Of a DNA stretch of 64,000 bases, positions 42,349-50,162 are shown in pieces. The stretch is from positions 1 through 64,000 of the forward strand of contig NZ_STGX01000022.1 in assembly GCF_004912155.1 (NCBI RefSeq), written 5' to 3'. Within the stretch, counting starts at the first letter, position 1. The number at the start of each line of letters is the position of its first letter. The position numbers were made by a program, and so were the translations under genes. Source of the DNA: Glycomyces paridis (lineage in GTDB: Bacteria > Actinomycetota > Actinomycetes > Mycobacteriales > Micromonosporaceae). The notes under the pieces were generated by a model. The model was not told the origin of the DNA and did not search any database. It saw nothing but the letters and a program-made list of their open reading frames with translations.

Positions 42349-42362
42349 TGGGAGCGCTACCA
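42349..42362. promoter_or_regulatory. CebR-like operator over the start of the cellulose-binding gene
   Basis: TGGGAGCGCTACCA matches the Streptomyces CebR operator TGGGAGCGCTCCCA at 13 of 14 positions. It covers the ribosome-binding site and the first base of the ATG of the secreted cellulose-binding protein, so cellobiose-relieved repression is plausible. Confidence 0.75.
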
Positions 42363-43588
42363 TGCAATATGGAGAAACCGTGCATTCGAGGGCGACCCGG
42401 AATCCGGGGCGCCGCAGGCGCCTCGGGGCGGTGGCCGCGGCGGCCGGGGCGCTCATCGCCTCCGCCGTCGCCGTGGTGGCGGCGAGCCCGGCGCACGCCG
42501 CCGCCTGCGAATCGATCGACTACAACATCGTGAGCAGCTGGGGCGGCGGGCACCAGGCCACCGTCTCGCTCACCGCAGGCGACGAGGGCGTCAACGGCTG
42601 GACCGTCGAGTTCGACTTCCCGTCCGGCGGGGGCCTCCAGAGCGCCTGGAACGTCGACTGGAGCGTCAGCGGCCAGTCCTTCACCGGCTCCGACGTCGGC
42701 TGGAACGCGACCGTCGCCTCCGGGCAGACCCGCGAGCTGTTCGGGCTCATCGCGAGCGGCACCGCCGAACCGGCCTCCATCACCGTCAACGGCGTCGCCT
42801 GCGGCGGCGAGCCGACCGAGACGACCTCCGACCCGGGCACCCCCGACACCTCGCCCTCGCCCGAGGACCCGACCGAGACGCCCACCGACCCCTCCACCGA
42901 TCCCCCGGACCCGACCGACTGCCCCGCGGGCGCGGTCTGCGACGGCTTCGAGGACCAGACGGGCACCGTGCCCGGCGGCGACTGGACCGTCGGCGCCAAC
43001 GACTGCACCGGGACCGGCACCGCGACCGTCGACACCACCGTCGCCAACAGCGGCTCTAAGTCGGTGCGCATCGAGGGCGGGGCCACCTACTGCAACCACG
43101 TCTTCATCGGACGCGACCTGCCCGCCGACGCCGAGTGGTTCCGCGTCTACATGCGCCACACCACGGCCCAGCCGCAGAACCACACCACCATGATCGCCAT
43201 GGAGGACGCCAACGACAACAACACCGACCTGCGCATGGGCGGCCAGAACGGCGCCCTGCAATGGAACCGCGAGTCCGACGACGCGACCCTGCCGGCCCAG
43301 AGCCCCGCGGGCGTGGCCCTGAGCGAGCCGCTGCCGGTCGCCGAGTGGACGTGCGTGGAGTTCCAGATCGACGGCTCGGCGCTGAGCACCTGGGTCGACG
43401 GCGACCTGGTCGAGGGCCTCGTGGTCGACGGCACCGCCACACAGGACGTCGACGCGCAGTGGAAGTCCAAGGCGGGCTGGAGCCCCGACCTGCTCGACCT
43501 GCGTCTGGGCTGGGAGAGCTACGGCAACGACGCCGACACCCTCTGGTACGACGACGTCGCCTTCGGCACCGAGCGCATCGGCTGCTGA
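42362..43588 (+). CDS. Secreted cellulose-binding protein (CBM2 plus Cip1-like domain)
   Basis: 408 residues. Signal peptide 1 to about 46 (ASPAHA). Residues about 47-146 are a CBM2 cellulose-binding module with the conserved GWTVEFDFP and tryptophan-rich strands (NVDWSVSG, VGWNA) and a terminal Cys pair. A Thr/Pro/Asp linker (about 147-185) leads to a domain (about 186-408) beginning CDGFEDQTG that resembles Cip1-like polysaccharide lyase-fold proteins. It probably acts on or binds plant cell-wall polysaccharide. SD GGAG lies in the CebR-like box; a terminator follows. Confidence 0.88.
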   Translation: MQYGETVHSRATRNPGRRRRLGAVAAAAGALIASAVAVVAASPAHAAACESIDYNIVSSWGGGHQATVSLTAGDEGVNGWTVEFDFPSGGGLQSAWNVDWSVSGQSFTGSDVGWNATVASGQTRELFGLIASGTAEPASITVNGVACGGEPTETTSDPGTPDTSPSPEDPTETPTDPSTDPPDPTDCPAGAVCDGFEDQTGTVPGGDWTVGANDCTGTGTATVDTTVANSGSKSVRIEGGATYCNHVFIGRDLPADAEWFRVYMRHTTAQPQNHTTMIAMEDANDNNTDLRMGGQNGALQWNRESDDATLPAQSPAGVALSEPLPVAEWTCVEFQIDGSALSTWVDGDLVEGLVVDGTATQDVDAQWKSKAGWSPDLLDLRLGWESYGNDADTLWYDDVAFGTERIGC

Positions 43589-43601
43589 CCGCTGGAGCGA
43601 A

Positions 43602-43634
43602 CCGCGGGCCCGGACTCGACGTCCGGGCCCGCGG
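43602..43634 (+). terminator. Terminator after the cellulose-binding gene
   Basis: Perfect 14-bp stem CCGCGGGCCCGGAC with a TCGAC loop, starting 14 bases after the stop. Confidence 0.8.
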
Positions 43635-43786
43635 GGCGCGGCCCGATCATCGCGACGCGAACACGGAAACGGCGGTTCGGGAAGCCGTGCGCGCTTGCGC
43701 CCGTCGAACCCGGCCTTCAGAGCGCCCGGATTCCGCCATTGGCGTAACCGCTGGAAACCGCCGGGCGTGTCGGCTTACCGTGAAGC

Positions 43787-44392
43787 ATGGCTGAGACCTT
43801 CCCACCCCAGCACCCGGCGGCCACGGCGCGGGGCGGATCGCGCGAACCGCTGTGGCGGGACGCGCTCGGCGAACGGCTGCGGGCGACCCGACACGAAAAG
43901 GGCGAGACGCTCTCGGAGACCGCCGATCGCGCCGGCATCTCCCCGCAGTACCTCTCCGAGATCGAACGCGGCCGCAAAGAGCCGTCGAGCGAGATGATCG
44001 CCGCCGTCGCCGGGGCCCTGGACACGACGCTCGGCGACCTCGCCGCCGCGATCGCCGAGCGCCTCGCAGGGGCCCTCGGCGCCCGGACCCGCGCAGCGGC
44101 CGAGCGTGATCGCCCGCTCGCCCCGGCCGACGAGGCGGCCCCGCACGGCGACCGCTCCCCCGAACCGTCCGAGCGGGAGGCCCCACAGGAGCAGCCGGTG
44201 CTGGAGACGGCCCTGTTCGACCGCGGGCTCGCCCCCGCCGCGGACCGCAACGGCGAGTCGACGCGGATCGACGCCGCCGAAGTGATCGAAGCGGCGGCGC
44301 TGGACGCCGCGCTCGCCGACGCCGGACTCCTCGAACGCGCCGAGACGCCGACCGGACCGACCTGCCGGGCCGCCTACGCCTTGGCGGCGTAA
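43787..44392 (+). CDS. XRE-family regulator with ssrA-like YALAA tail
   Basis: 201 residues. A helix-turn-helix (about 25-85) contains LRATRHEKGETLSETADRAGISPQYLSEIERGRKEPSSEMIAAV, like the ClgR/PopR group that controls clp genes in actinobacteria. The rest is Ala/Glu-rich and probably helical. The last five residues are YALAA, identical to the end of the E. coli ssrA degradation tag; PopR and ClgR also end in alanines that make them Clp substrates. It is convergent with the clpP operon, 203 bases away. A regulator of clp genes that is itself degraded by Clp is the leading hypothesis. Confidence 0.85.
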   Translation: MAETFPPQHPAATARGGSREPLWRDALGERLRATRHEKGETLSETADRAGISPQYLSEIERGRKEPSSEMIAAVAGALDTTLGDLAAAIAERLAGALGARTRAAAERDRPLAPADEAAPHGDRSPEPSEREAPQEQPVLETALFDRGLAPAADRNGESTRIDAAEVIEAAALDAALADAGLLERAETPTGPTCRAAYALAA

Positions 44393-44595
44393 GCGAACCG
44401 GCTTCGACCGGACGGCCCTCGTGCGACGCGAAGCCGCCTGCCGCATCGGAGGCCCGGGCGGGCGCGGATCGATGCCCGCAAGTCAAAGTCTTCGAGCGCT
44501 TCACCGAGCCCGCAGGCCCACGACAGGCCGGTGACTACGGCTCAGTCTCCGGTCCGCCGGGCGGCGCCCGTCGGCCCTCATCGGACCCGGTCGCC

Positions 44596-45183
44596 TCAGC
44601 GCACGTCCAGGACGTGGTCGATGAGGCCGTAGGCGCGGGCGGCCTCGGCGGTGAAGACTCGGTCGCGGTCGGTGTCGGCGCGGAGGGTCTCGGCGGCCTG
44701 GCCGGTGTGCCGGGCGAGGATCTGCTCGATGCCGTCGCGCACCCGCACCAGCTCGTCGGCCTGGAGGATGAGGTCGGGGATCGGGCCGCGGCCCTGGGCC
44801 GCGGGCTGGTCGAGGACGATGCGCGCGTGCGGCAGCGCCGCGCGCTTGCCTTCGGCGCCCGCCGCCAGCAGGACCGCGCCGACCGCGACCGCCTGGCCGA
44901 CGCAGGTCGTGGCCACGTTCGGCTTGATGTACCGCAGCGTGTCGTAGACGCCGAGCATCGCGCTGGGGTCGCCGCCCTCGCAGTTGATGTACAGCTGGAT
45001 GTCGCGCTCGGGGTTCGCCGCCTCCAGGTGGAGCAACTGGGCGACCAGCGCGTTGGCGACGCCCGCGTCGACCGCGGTGCCCAGGTAGATGATGCGCTCG
45101 CTCAGCAGGTGCGAGTAGACGTCCATGACCCGCTCGCCGCGGGCGTGGTCGACGATGACGTTGGGGATCAGGTAGCCGCTCAT
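44596..45183 (-). CDS. ClpP-like subunit lacking catalytic Ser and His
   Basis: 195 residues, ClpP fold: YLIPNVIVDHARGERVMDVYSHLLSERIIYLGTAV start, handle and DRVFTAEAARAYGLIDHVL end. Aligned to E. coli ClpP (Ser98, His123, Asp172), this protein has Ala100 in GQAVAVG, Asp125 in RIVLDQP and Asp174 retained, with exact 25 and 49 spacings. It therefore should not hydrolyse peptides, but may assemble with the active partner as ClpR does in cyanobacteria and chloroplasts. Its ATG overlaps the stop of the upstream active clpP (four bases). Confidence 0.9.
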   Translation of the reverse strand: MSGYLIPNVIVDHARGERVMDVYSHLLSERIIYLGTAVDAGVANALVAQLLHLEAANPERDIQLYINCEGGDPSAMLGVYDTLRYIKPNVATTCVGQAVAVGAVLLAAGAEGKRAALPHARIVLDQPAAQGRGPIPDLILQADELVRVRDGIEQILARHTGQAAETLRADTDRDRVFTAEAARAYGLIDHVLDVR

Positions 45184-45809
45184 CGGGTGCCCTCCGTGAC
45201 GGGCAGACGCAGGCCGATGTCCCGGCGCGTCCGCGGTGCGATCTGGTCGAACGCGGTGACGACCGCGTCCACGAACCCGTACTCCACGGCCTGCTCGGCG
45301 GTGTACCAGCGGTCGCGCAGCGAGTCCTCGAAGATCCGCTCGACCGGCTGCCCGGTGTCGGCGGCGATGAGGCCCAGGACCGTGTCGCGGGTGTGGCGCA
45401 GGTCGTTGGCCTGGAGTTCGATGTCGACGGCCGCGCCGCCGATGCCCGCCGAGCCCTGGTGCATGAGCACCCGCGAGTGCGGCATGGCGCGGCGCTTCCC
45501 GGGGGTGCCGGCCGAGAGCAGGAACTGCCCGGCGCTGCATGCGATCCCCAGCGCCAGTGTGGACACATCGCACGGGACGAGCCGCATGGTGTCGCGGATG
45601 GCGAGCATGGACGGCACCGACCCGCCCGGGGAGTGGATCCACAAGGCGATGTCGGCGTCCGGGTCCTCGATCGCCAGCGACAGCATCTGCGTCGCCAGGA
45701 GGGTGCCGTTGTCGTCGTCGAGCACGCCGTCGAGGACGAGGACGCGCTGCTGGTACAGCTCGCGGCGTGTCCTCTCGCTGAACTGCTGCGGTTTCTGGTC
45801 TTCGCTCAT
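45180..45809 (-). CDS. clpP: ATP-dependent Clp protease proteolytic subunit, active
   Basis: 209 residues. Catalytic triad complete: Ser92 in GIACSAGQ, His117 in RVLMHQG and Asp166 in RDRWYTAEQ, with spacings of 25 and 49 as in E. coli ClpP. With Clp ATPases it degrades unfolded and tagged proteins. ATG 45809 begins MSEDQKPQQF and follows a weak ribosome-binding site. It is first of two genes and overlaps the catalytically dead paralogue. Which of the actinobacterial ClpP types (P1/P2 or P3/P4) it represents cannot be told here. Confidence 0.92.
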   Translation of the reverse strand: MSEDQKPQQFSERTRRELYQQRVLVLDGVLDDDNGTLLATQMLSLAIEDPDADIALWIHSPGGSVPSMLAIRDTMRLVPCDVSTLALGIACSAGQFLLSAGTPGKRRAMPHSRVLMHQGSAGIGGAAVDIELQANDLRHTRDTVLGLIAADTGQPVERIFEDSLRDRWYTAEQAVEYGFVDAVVTAFDQIAPRTRRDIGLRLPVTEGTR

Positions 45810-45845
45810 GGGTCCACACTGCGCGGGCGCGAGGGCGGCGCGCAA

Positions 45846-45885
45846 CCGGATCTGCCGTGGGCTGCTCTGCCCACGGCAGATCCGG
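45846..45885 (-). terminator. Strong hairpin after the glyoxalase genes
   Basis: A perfect 17-bp stem CCGGATCTGCCGTGGGC with a TGCTCT loop, right after the stop at 45888 on the minus strand and 37 bases before the clpP start. It ends the upstream unit, so the clpP promoter must lie in the short gap. Confidence 0.8.
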
Positions 45886-45887
45886 GT

Positions 45888-46298
45888 TCAGTCGGCGTGT
45901 TCGACGATGCGCACGAGGTTCCCGGCGGGGTCGCGGAAGGCGCAGGCGCGCTCCTCGCCGGGCTCCTCGACCAGTTCGGCCCCGGCCTCGCGCAGCCGCG
46001 CGAAGACCGCGTCGAGGTCGGCGGCGGCGAGCACGACCGCCGCGTACGTGCCCTTGGCCATCATCTCGGCCACGGTGCGCCGCTCGGGCTCGGTGACGCC
46101 GAGCTCGGCGGCGGGCGGCTCCAGGACGATCGCGGTCCCGGGCCGCCCGGCGGGCGCGACGGTGATCCACCGCAGGCCGTCGTGTCCGACGTCGGATAGG
46201 ACCTCGAAGCCGAGGAGGTCGCGGTAGAAGGCCAGTGAGGCCTCCGGGTCCAGATGCGGCAGGAAGGCCGAGTGCAACGAGATGTCCACAGTGCTCAC
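45888..46298 (-). CDS. Glyoxalase/VOC superfamily protein
   Basis: 136 residues, one VOC module pair: FLPHLDPEASLAFYRDLLGFEVLSDVG and ADLDAVFARLREAGAELVEEPGEE...FRDPAGNLVRIVEH. Similar to PhnB/glyoxalase-like or bleomycin-resistance folds that bind metals and small molecules; substrate unknown. GTG 46298 is chosen for AAGG upstream and the conserved start; longer in-frame versions have atypical composition. Same strand as the next glyoxalase-like gene, 34 bases apart. Confidence 0.8.
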   Translation of the reverse strand: MSTVDISLHSAFLPHLDPEASLAFYRDLLGFEVLSDVGHDGLRWITVAPAGRPGTAIVLEPPAAELGVTEPERRTVAEMMAKGTYAAVVLAAADLDAVFARLREAGAELVEEPGEERACAFRDPAGNLVRIVEHAD

Positions 46299-46332
46299 TC
46301 GGCCTTCCCGGGCGAGGAGGGTCGGCGCATCG

Positions 46333-46944
46333 CTAGGACGCGGCCTCCCACTCGAAACCGTCCGGATCGACGGCCGGTCCCGCGCCGCCGCCAACGGTCA
46401 GCCGGTGCGAGCCCGAACCCTCGATCGGAATGCCCAGGTCCTTCCCGAAGGCCTTGCGCGGGTACAGGGCCAGGTGCACCGGCCCGCCCTCGGCGTCGAA
46501 CTCGGTGTACTTGCGCCCGTAACTCTTCGAGACCGTCAGACCGTGCTCGCCGTAGAACTTCTTGGTGGCGTTCATGTCGGTCGTGCCCAGCAGGATCGTG
46601 AACGAGTCGAACTTCTTCTCGGCGGGCGCCGAGTCCTTCTTCGGCGTGCACGCGAGCTTCCAGATCGACCCGTCCGGGGCCTTCAGGATCGCCCCGTAGC
46701 CCCAGAACGACTTGGCGGCGGGCTTGACGACCTCGGCGCCGTGTGCCACGGCCGCCTCCAGCAGCGCGTCCACGTTCCCCGGCTGGGAGGCCACGAGCGA
46801 CAGCGAGTAGCCGCGGAAGCCGGTCGAGGCCGCCTCGGCGGGCTTGACGCGCACCAGGGCGCCCATTTCGAAGGCCTTGGAGTAGAAGTCCTCGGCGGCG
46901 GCGACGTCGTCGGCTTCAAGCGTGATGTATTCGATGGAAGTCAT
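46333..46944 (-). CDS. Two-domain glyoxalase/VOC protein
   Basis: 203 residues with two VOC modules: IEYITLEADDVAAAEDFYSKAF and SFTILLGTTDMNATKKFYGEHGL. The DGSIWKLACTP segment and the DPDGFEWE end are common in this family, which includes glyoxalase-like and lyase-type enzymes. Substrate unknown. ATG 46944 is used (a GTG six bases earlier is possible); the transcript looks nearly leaderless. Together with the next gene it forms a likely operon ending at the hairpin 45846-45885. Confidence 0.8.
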   Translation of the reverse strand: MTSIEYITLEADDVAAAEDFYSKAFEMGALVRVKPAEAASTGFRGYSLSLVASQPGNVDALLEAAVAHGAEVVKPAAKSFWGYGAILKAPDGSIWKLACTPKKDSAPAEKKFDSFTILLGTTDMNATKKFYGEHGLTVSKSYGRKYTEFDAEGGPVHLALYPRKAFGKDLGIPIEGSGSHRLTVGGGAGPAVDPDGFEWEAAS

Positions 46945-46998
46945 GCTCACAACGTTAAGCGCGCCGAGGGCCCCCGCGCTTCTCGAATCCTGACCGTC

Positions 46999-47496
46999 TC
47001 AGGGCGCGTTTCCGGCGGCCGCGATGTCGAACCGGTCGGGCTCGCCCGCGAGGCGCTGGAGGGTGTCGAGCCAGACCGCGCCGTGCAGCCCGAGCCACCA
47101 GGCCAGGACCCGGTCGGCGCCCGCGAGCGACACGCCGGCGGCGAGGACGGCGTCGACGAGGTCGAGTCGCAGCGCCGGTTCGAGGCCGAGGCCTTCGAGA
47201 TCGGCGGCGAAGAGGTACTGGAAGTGGCGGGGCGCCTCGCGCGCGTAGGCGGCGTAGGCGCGCTCGAACTCGGCCGCGGTTCCGGCCGCGGCGAGCGCGG
47301 CGGCGAGGTCGTCGGCGCAGGAGCGGAAGACCTCGGCGAGAAGGCGCTTGCGGCTGCCGAAGTGACTGTAGACGCACATGGTGGAACGCCCGGCGGCCTC
47401 GACGAGGCGGCGCACCGACAGGTCGGCGACGCCCTCGCGTCCGATGAGGTCGCGTCCACCGCTCACCAGCTGCTCTGCGACGGTCGGTTTCGGCAC
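46999..47496 (-). CDS. TetR-family regulator
   Basis: 165 residues. The HTH region (about 10-55) reads LIGREGVADLSVRRLVEAAGRSTMCVYSHFGSRKRLLAEVF, a clear TetR pattern. The C-terminal domain is short and helical with WWLGLHGAVW, as in TetR_C-type ligand pockets. GTG 47496 has GGAGG six bases upstream. It is divergent from the membrane protein at 47601, with two dyads ATAAC...GTTAT between them, so it likely represses both. Confidence 0.88.
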   Translation of the reverse strand: MPKPTVAEQLVSGGRDLIGREGVADLSVRRLVEAAGRSTMCVYSHFGSRKRLLAEVFRSCADDLAAALAAAGTAAEFERAYAAYAREAPRHFQYLFAADLEGLGLEPALRLDLVDAVLAAGVSLAGADRVLAWWLGLHGAVWLDTLQRLAGEPDRFDIAAAGNAP

Positions 47497-47528
47497 GGGC
47501 GCCTCCAGGTCACGTTTCGGCGGCGCGC

Positions 47529-47555
47529 TTGACAGCGCACCGAGCCGAGTATAAC
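47529..47555 (+). promoter_or_regulatory. Promoter for the divergent membrane protein gene
   Basis: TTGACA at 47529-47534 and TATAAC at 47550-47555, 15 bases apart (TAACAA with a 17-base spacer is an alternative -10). It lies between the TetR gene and the plus-strand gene, and the -10 overlaps the first operator. Confidence 0.6.
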
Positions 47556-47582
47556 AATCGTTATGTCGATAACAAGCGTTAT
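47551..47582. promoter_or_regulatory. Twin TetR-type operators
   Basis: ATAACAATCGTTAT (47551-47564) and ATAACAAGCGTTAT (47569-47582), identical but for one base, start-to-start spacing 18. Each is an ATAAC-N4-GTTAT dyad. They lie between divergent genes and overlap the promoter, as expected for autoregulated TetR control. Confidence 0.8.
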
Positions 47583-47600
47583 AACCCGTCTGGAGGCACC

Positions 47601-48164
47601 ATGACCGACACCCTCGCCCGGCACGAGCTGCGGCTCGCCGCCGCCGCCGGGTGGCTCGCCGCCGCCGTCATCCTCGTCAACACCCTCAAACGCGCCGAGG
47701 TCCTGCCGACCGCCGCCGTCACCCAGCTCCTCGCCCCGCTCGCCCAGGTCTTCGCGATCGGCCTCGTCATCGGCCTCTACGCCGCCTCCCGCCACGGAAA
47801 ACTCCTCACCGCCGCGTTCAGCGCCAACCTCACCGCCGTCGCCGCGCTCGTCGGCGTCGAGTTCACCATCAACCTCGTCTTCGCCTACCTCGAACCGGCG
47901 CAGGTGGACGACCTCCGGGCAGGACCCCTCGGCACCGCGCTCACCGCCGCGTCGATCCTGTTCGTCCTCGCCACGCTCGCCTTCGTCGCCGCGCTCTGGA
48001 ACCGGGGACTCCCCCGCGTCCCGCTCGCGCTGTATGCGGTCGCGGTCTGGCCGATCGGGCTGCGCGCCTTCGTTCCCGAGATCGCGCTCCAACTGGCGCT
48101 CGCCGTGCTCGCCGCCGCCGTCGCCTGGCTCGCGCTGGCGCTGTGGCGCCGCGCCGGGGCCTGA
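47601..48164 (+). CDS. DUF4386-like multi-pass membrane protein
   Basis: 187 residues with five or six helices (for example LAAAAGWLAAAVILVNTL, LAPLAQVFAIGLVIGLYAA, VFAYLEPAQV). Resembles DUF4386-type proteins only by general pattern. Function unknown; the divergent TetR gene and shared operators suggest a small-molecule-inducible membrane function. ATG 47601 has GGAGG five bases upstream, which settles the start against an in-frame ATG before the operators. A perfect hairpin follows. Confidence 0.75.
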   Translation: MTDTLARHELRLAAAAGWLAAAVILVNTLKRAEVLPTAAVTQLLAPLAQVFAIGLVIGLYAASRHGKLLTAAFSANLTAVAALVGVEFTINLVFAYLEPAQVDDLRAGPLGTALTAASILFVLATLAFVAALWNRGLPRVPLALYAVAVWPIGLRAFVPEIALQLALAVLAAAVAWLALALWRRAGA

Positions 48165-48170
48165 ACGGAC

Positions 48171-48203
48171 AAGGCGCGCTTCCCGAAACGGGAAGCGCGC
48201 CTT
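48171..48203. terminator. Bidirectional terminator
   Basis: AAGGCGCGCTTCCCG and its exact complement around an AAA loop, between convergent stops at 48164 and 48231. Confidence 0.85.
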
Positions 48204-48230
48204 CGAACACCAGTGGCCGAGAGGCCCCGG

Positions 48231-49241
48231 TCAGCGCGACCCGGGCGCGGCAGTGCTCGACCGCAGCACCAGCTTCGGCAGCTCCGAGGAGAACCGCCGG
48301 TCACCGGTCCCGTCCACCGCCTGGAGCAGCAGGTGGAAGCCCCGGCTCCCGAGCCCCGCGAAATCCTGGTCCACCGTCGTCAACGGCGGCGACCACAGCT
48401 CCGCGAGCGGATGATCGTCGAAACCCGCCACCGACACGTCCTCGGGCACACGAAGACCCGCCTCGGTGATCCCCCGCATGACGCCCATCGCGATCTCGTC
48501 GTTGCCGCAGAACACCGCCGTCACCGACCGGTCTGCCGCCAGCTCGCGCCCGATCGCCACACCCGACTTCGGATCCCACGACGCGTCCCGCACCGCCGGC
48601 ACCACCGCGCCCGCACTCGTCAACGCCCGCTTCCAACCCGAGGTCCGCCCGTCCACGCGCCGCGACGGCGGCACCCGCACATGATGGACCGTCGCATGAC
48701 CCAACCCGAGGAGATAGGCCGTCAGCTCCTCCGCCGCGGCCGCCTCGTCGAGCACCGCCTGGTGGATGCCCGACTCGCGCGTGCCCGACAGCGCCACCAC
48801 CGGCAGATGCGCCGGGATCTTCCGCAGCGCCGCCACCCCCGGCGGATCGAACTTCAACACCACCACGCCCGCAAGCGCCTGCGTCAGCGTCGCCGCGATC
48901 GCCCGGTCCACCTCGTCCTCGTCGGCACTCTCGACCACGGTGATCATCACCGTGTACCCCTCGGCGCGCGCCGCGATCTCCACCCCGCGGATCGCCTCGG
49001 CGTAGCCGTACCGGGAGGTGTTGCCCGCGATCACCGCGATCGTCTGGGACCTGCGCGAGACCAGGTTCCGGGCCGCCGCGCTCGGACGGAAGTCGAGCTC
49101 GGCGATCGCGGCCTCCACGAGCTCGCGCTTGGCCGCGCTCACCTTCGCCGCGCCGGTGAGCACCCGCGACACCGTCGGCACCGAGACCCCGGCGCGCTTG
49201 GCGACGTCCGAGATCGTCGGGTTGCGCAGTCTCCCGGCCAT
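48231..49241 (-). CDS. LacI-family regulator of the alpha-galactoside operon
   Basis: 336 residues. HTH at about 6-30: PTISDVAKRAGVSVPTVSRVLTG. The sugar-binding core (60-336) has ALSGTRESG and VFCGNDEIAMGVMRGITEAGLRVPEDVSVAGFDD, typical of LacI. It is the last gene after alpha-galactosidase, binding protein and two permeases, so it probably represses that operon and perhaps the divergent glycosidase through the operators at 54654-54692. ATG 49241 has GGGAGG upstream; a longer in-frame version lacks one. Confidence 0.9.
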   Translation of the reverse strand: MAGRLRNPTISDVAKRAGVSVPTVSRVLTGAAKVSAAKRELVEAAIAELDFRPSAAARNLVSRRSQTIAVIAGNTSRYGYAEAIRGVEIAARAEGYTVMITVVESADEDEVDRAIAATLTQALAGVVVLKFDPPGVAALRKIPAHLPVVALSGTRESGIHQAVLDEAAAAEELTAYLLGLGHATVHHVRVPPSRRVDGRTSGWKRALTSAGAVVPAVRDASWDPKSGVAIGRELAADRSVTAVFCGNDEIAMGVMRGITEAGLRVPEDVSVAGFDDHPLAELWSPPLTTVDQDFAGLGSRGFHLLLQAVDGTGDRRFSSELPKLVLRSSTAAPGSR

Positions 49242-49279
49242 GTCGACCCTCCCGGTCCTCACGCGGGCAACCCGCTCAC

Positions 49280-49325
49280 TTCACCGCTCCGCTCGTACTC
49301 GAGCTCATTTCACCGCTCCGCTTGT
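49280..49325. repeat. Short duplication of a permease gene end
   Basis: TTCACCGCTCCGCTCGT at 49280-49296 and TTCACCGCTCCGCTTGT at 49309-49325 (16 of 17 match). The second copy is the C-terminal coding end TSGAVK of the permease, the first repeats that coding-like end just past the stop, so it looks like a small tandem duplication. Confidence 0.7.
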
Positions 49326-50162
49326 GATCCCGGAGATGATCCTGCGCTGGGCGACCATGAACGTGATCAGCAGCGGCAGGCTCATCAGGATGATATAGGC
49401 GAAGATCAGGTGCCAGTTCTGGAGATACAGGCCCGCGCTGGCGACCTGGTAGAGGTTCAGCGGCAGCGTGTCGATGCGCCCGCCGATGACGAACAGCGCG
49501 TAGAACACGTCGTTCCAGATGTACAGGCAGATGAGGATGGTCGCGGTCGCCAGGACCGGCCGCAGGAGCGGCAGGATGATCCGGGTGAACACGCGGACGG
49601 GCCCGGCCCCGTCGACGCGGGCGGCCTCCTCCAGCTCGTGCGGGATCGTGCGCACGAACCCGGTCACGAAGAAGATCACCGTCGACAGGTACATGCCCAT
49701 GTAGACGCCGATCATGCCCAGGGCGGTGCCGGCGAGGCCGAGCTGGCGCAGCAGCAGGACGATGGTGACGACGGCCGGCGGCAGGACGATCCCCGAGATC
49801 GCCAGGGCGTAGATCGCGGCGCTGAGGCGCCCGCCCCGGCGCCCGAGGATCCACGCGGCCATCGAGCCGAGGATGAGGACGCCGACGACCGCGGGCACCA
49901 TGACCAGGAGGCTCCCGAAGAACGCCGGGAGCATCTTGCCGTCGGTGAACACCGTCGCGAAGTTGTCGAGCAGGTGCCACTGCGAGGGCGCCTTGAGGTC
50001 GGGGTCGAGCGCCTCGGCCCGGTCCTTCCCGGCGGTCGCCACGACGAGCCAGAACGGGACGCCCAGGACCAGGACCGCGACGAGGATCGCCGCGACCGGC
50101 TGGAACGAGAAGCGGAACCGGCGGCGCGGCGCGCGCCGCACGGCGGTGGCGGTGGTGCTCAC
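49305..50162 (-). CDS. Sugar ABC transporter permease (MalG type)
   Basis: 285 residues, six helices. The EAA loop reads EEAARVDGAGPVRVFTRIILPLLRP, which contacts the shared ATPase. The N-terminus is Arg-rich. GTG 50162 overlaps the stop of the first permease by four bases, so the pair is coupled. No ATP-binding subunit lies nearby, as is common where one MsiK-type ATPase serves several sugar importers. Confidence 0.9.
   Translation of the reverse strand: MSTTATAVRRAPRRRFRFSFQPVAAILVAVLVLGVPFWLVVATAGKDRAEALDPDLKAPSQWHLLDNFATVFTDGKMLPAFFGSLLVMVPAVVGVLILGSMAAWILGRRGGRLSAAIYALAISGIVLPPAVVTIVLLLRQLGLAGTALGMIGVYMGMYLSTVIFFVTGFVRTIPHELEEAARVDGAGPVRVFTRIILPLLRPVLATATILICLYIWNDVFYALFVIGGRIDTLPLNLYQVASAGLYLQNWHLIFAYIILMSLPLLITFMVAQRRIISGITSGAVK

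Noticed and set aside
45846-45885. Regulatory leader hairpin of clpP
   Set aside because: It immediately follows the stop of the upstream glyoxalase gene and looks like a simple terminator; a leader role is possible but unsupported.
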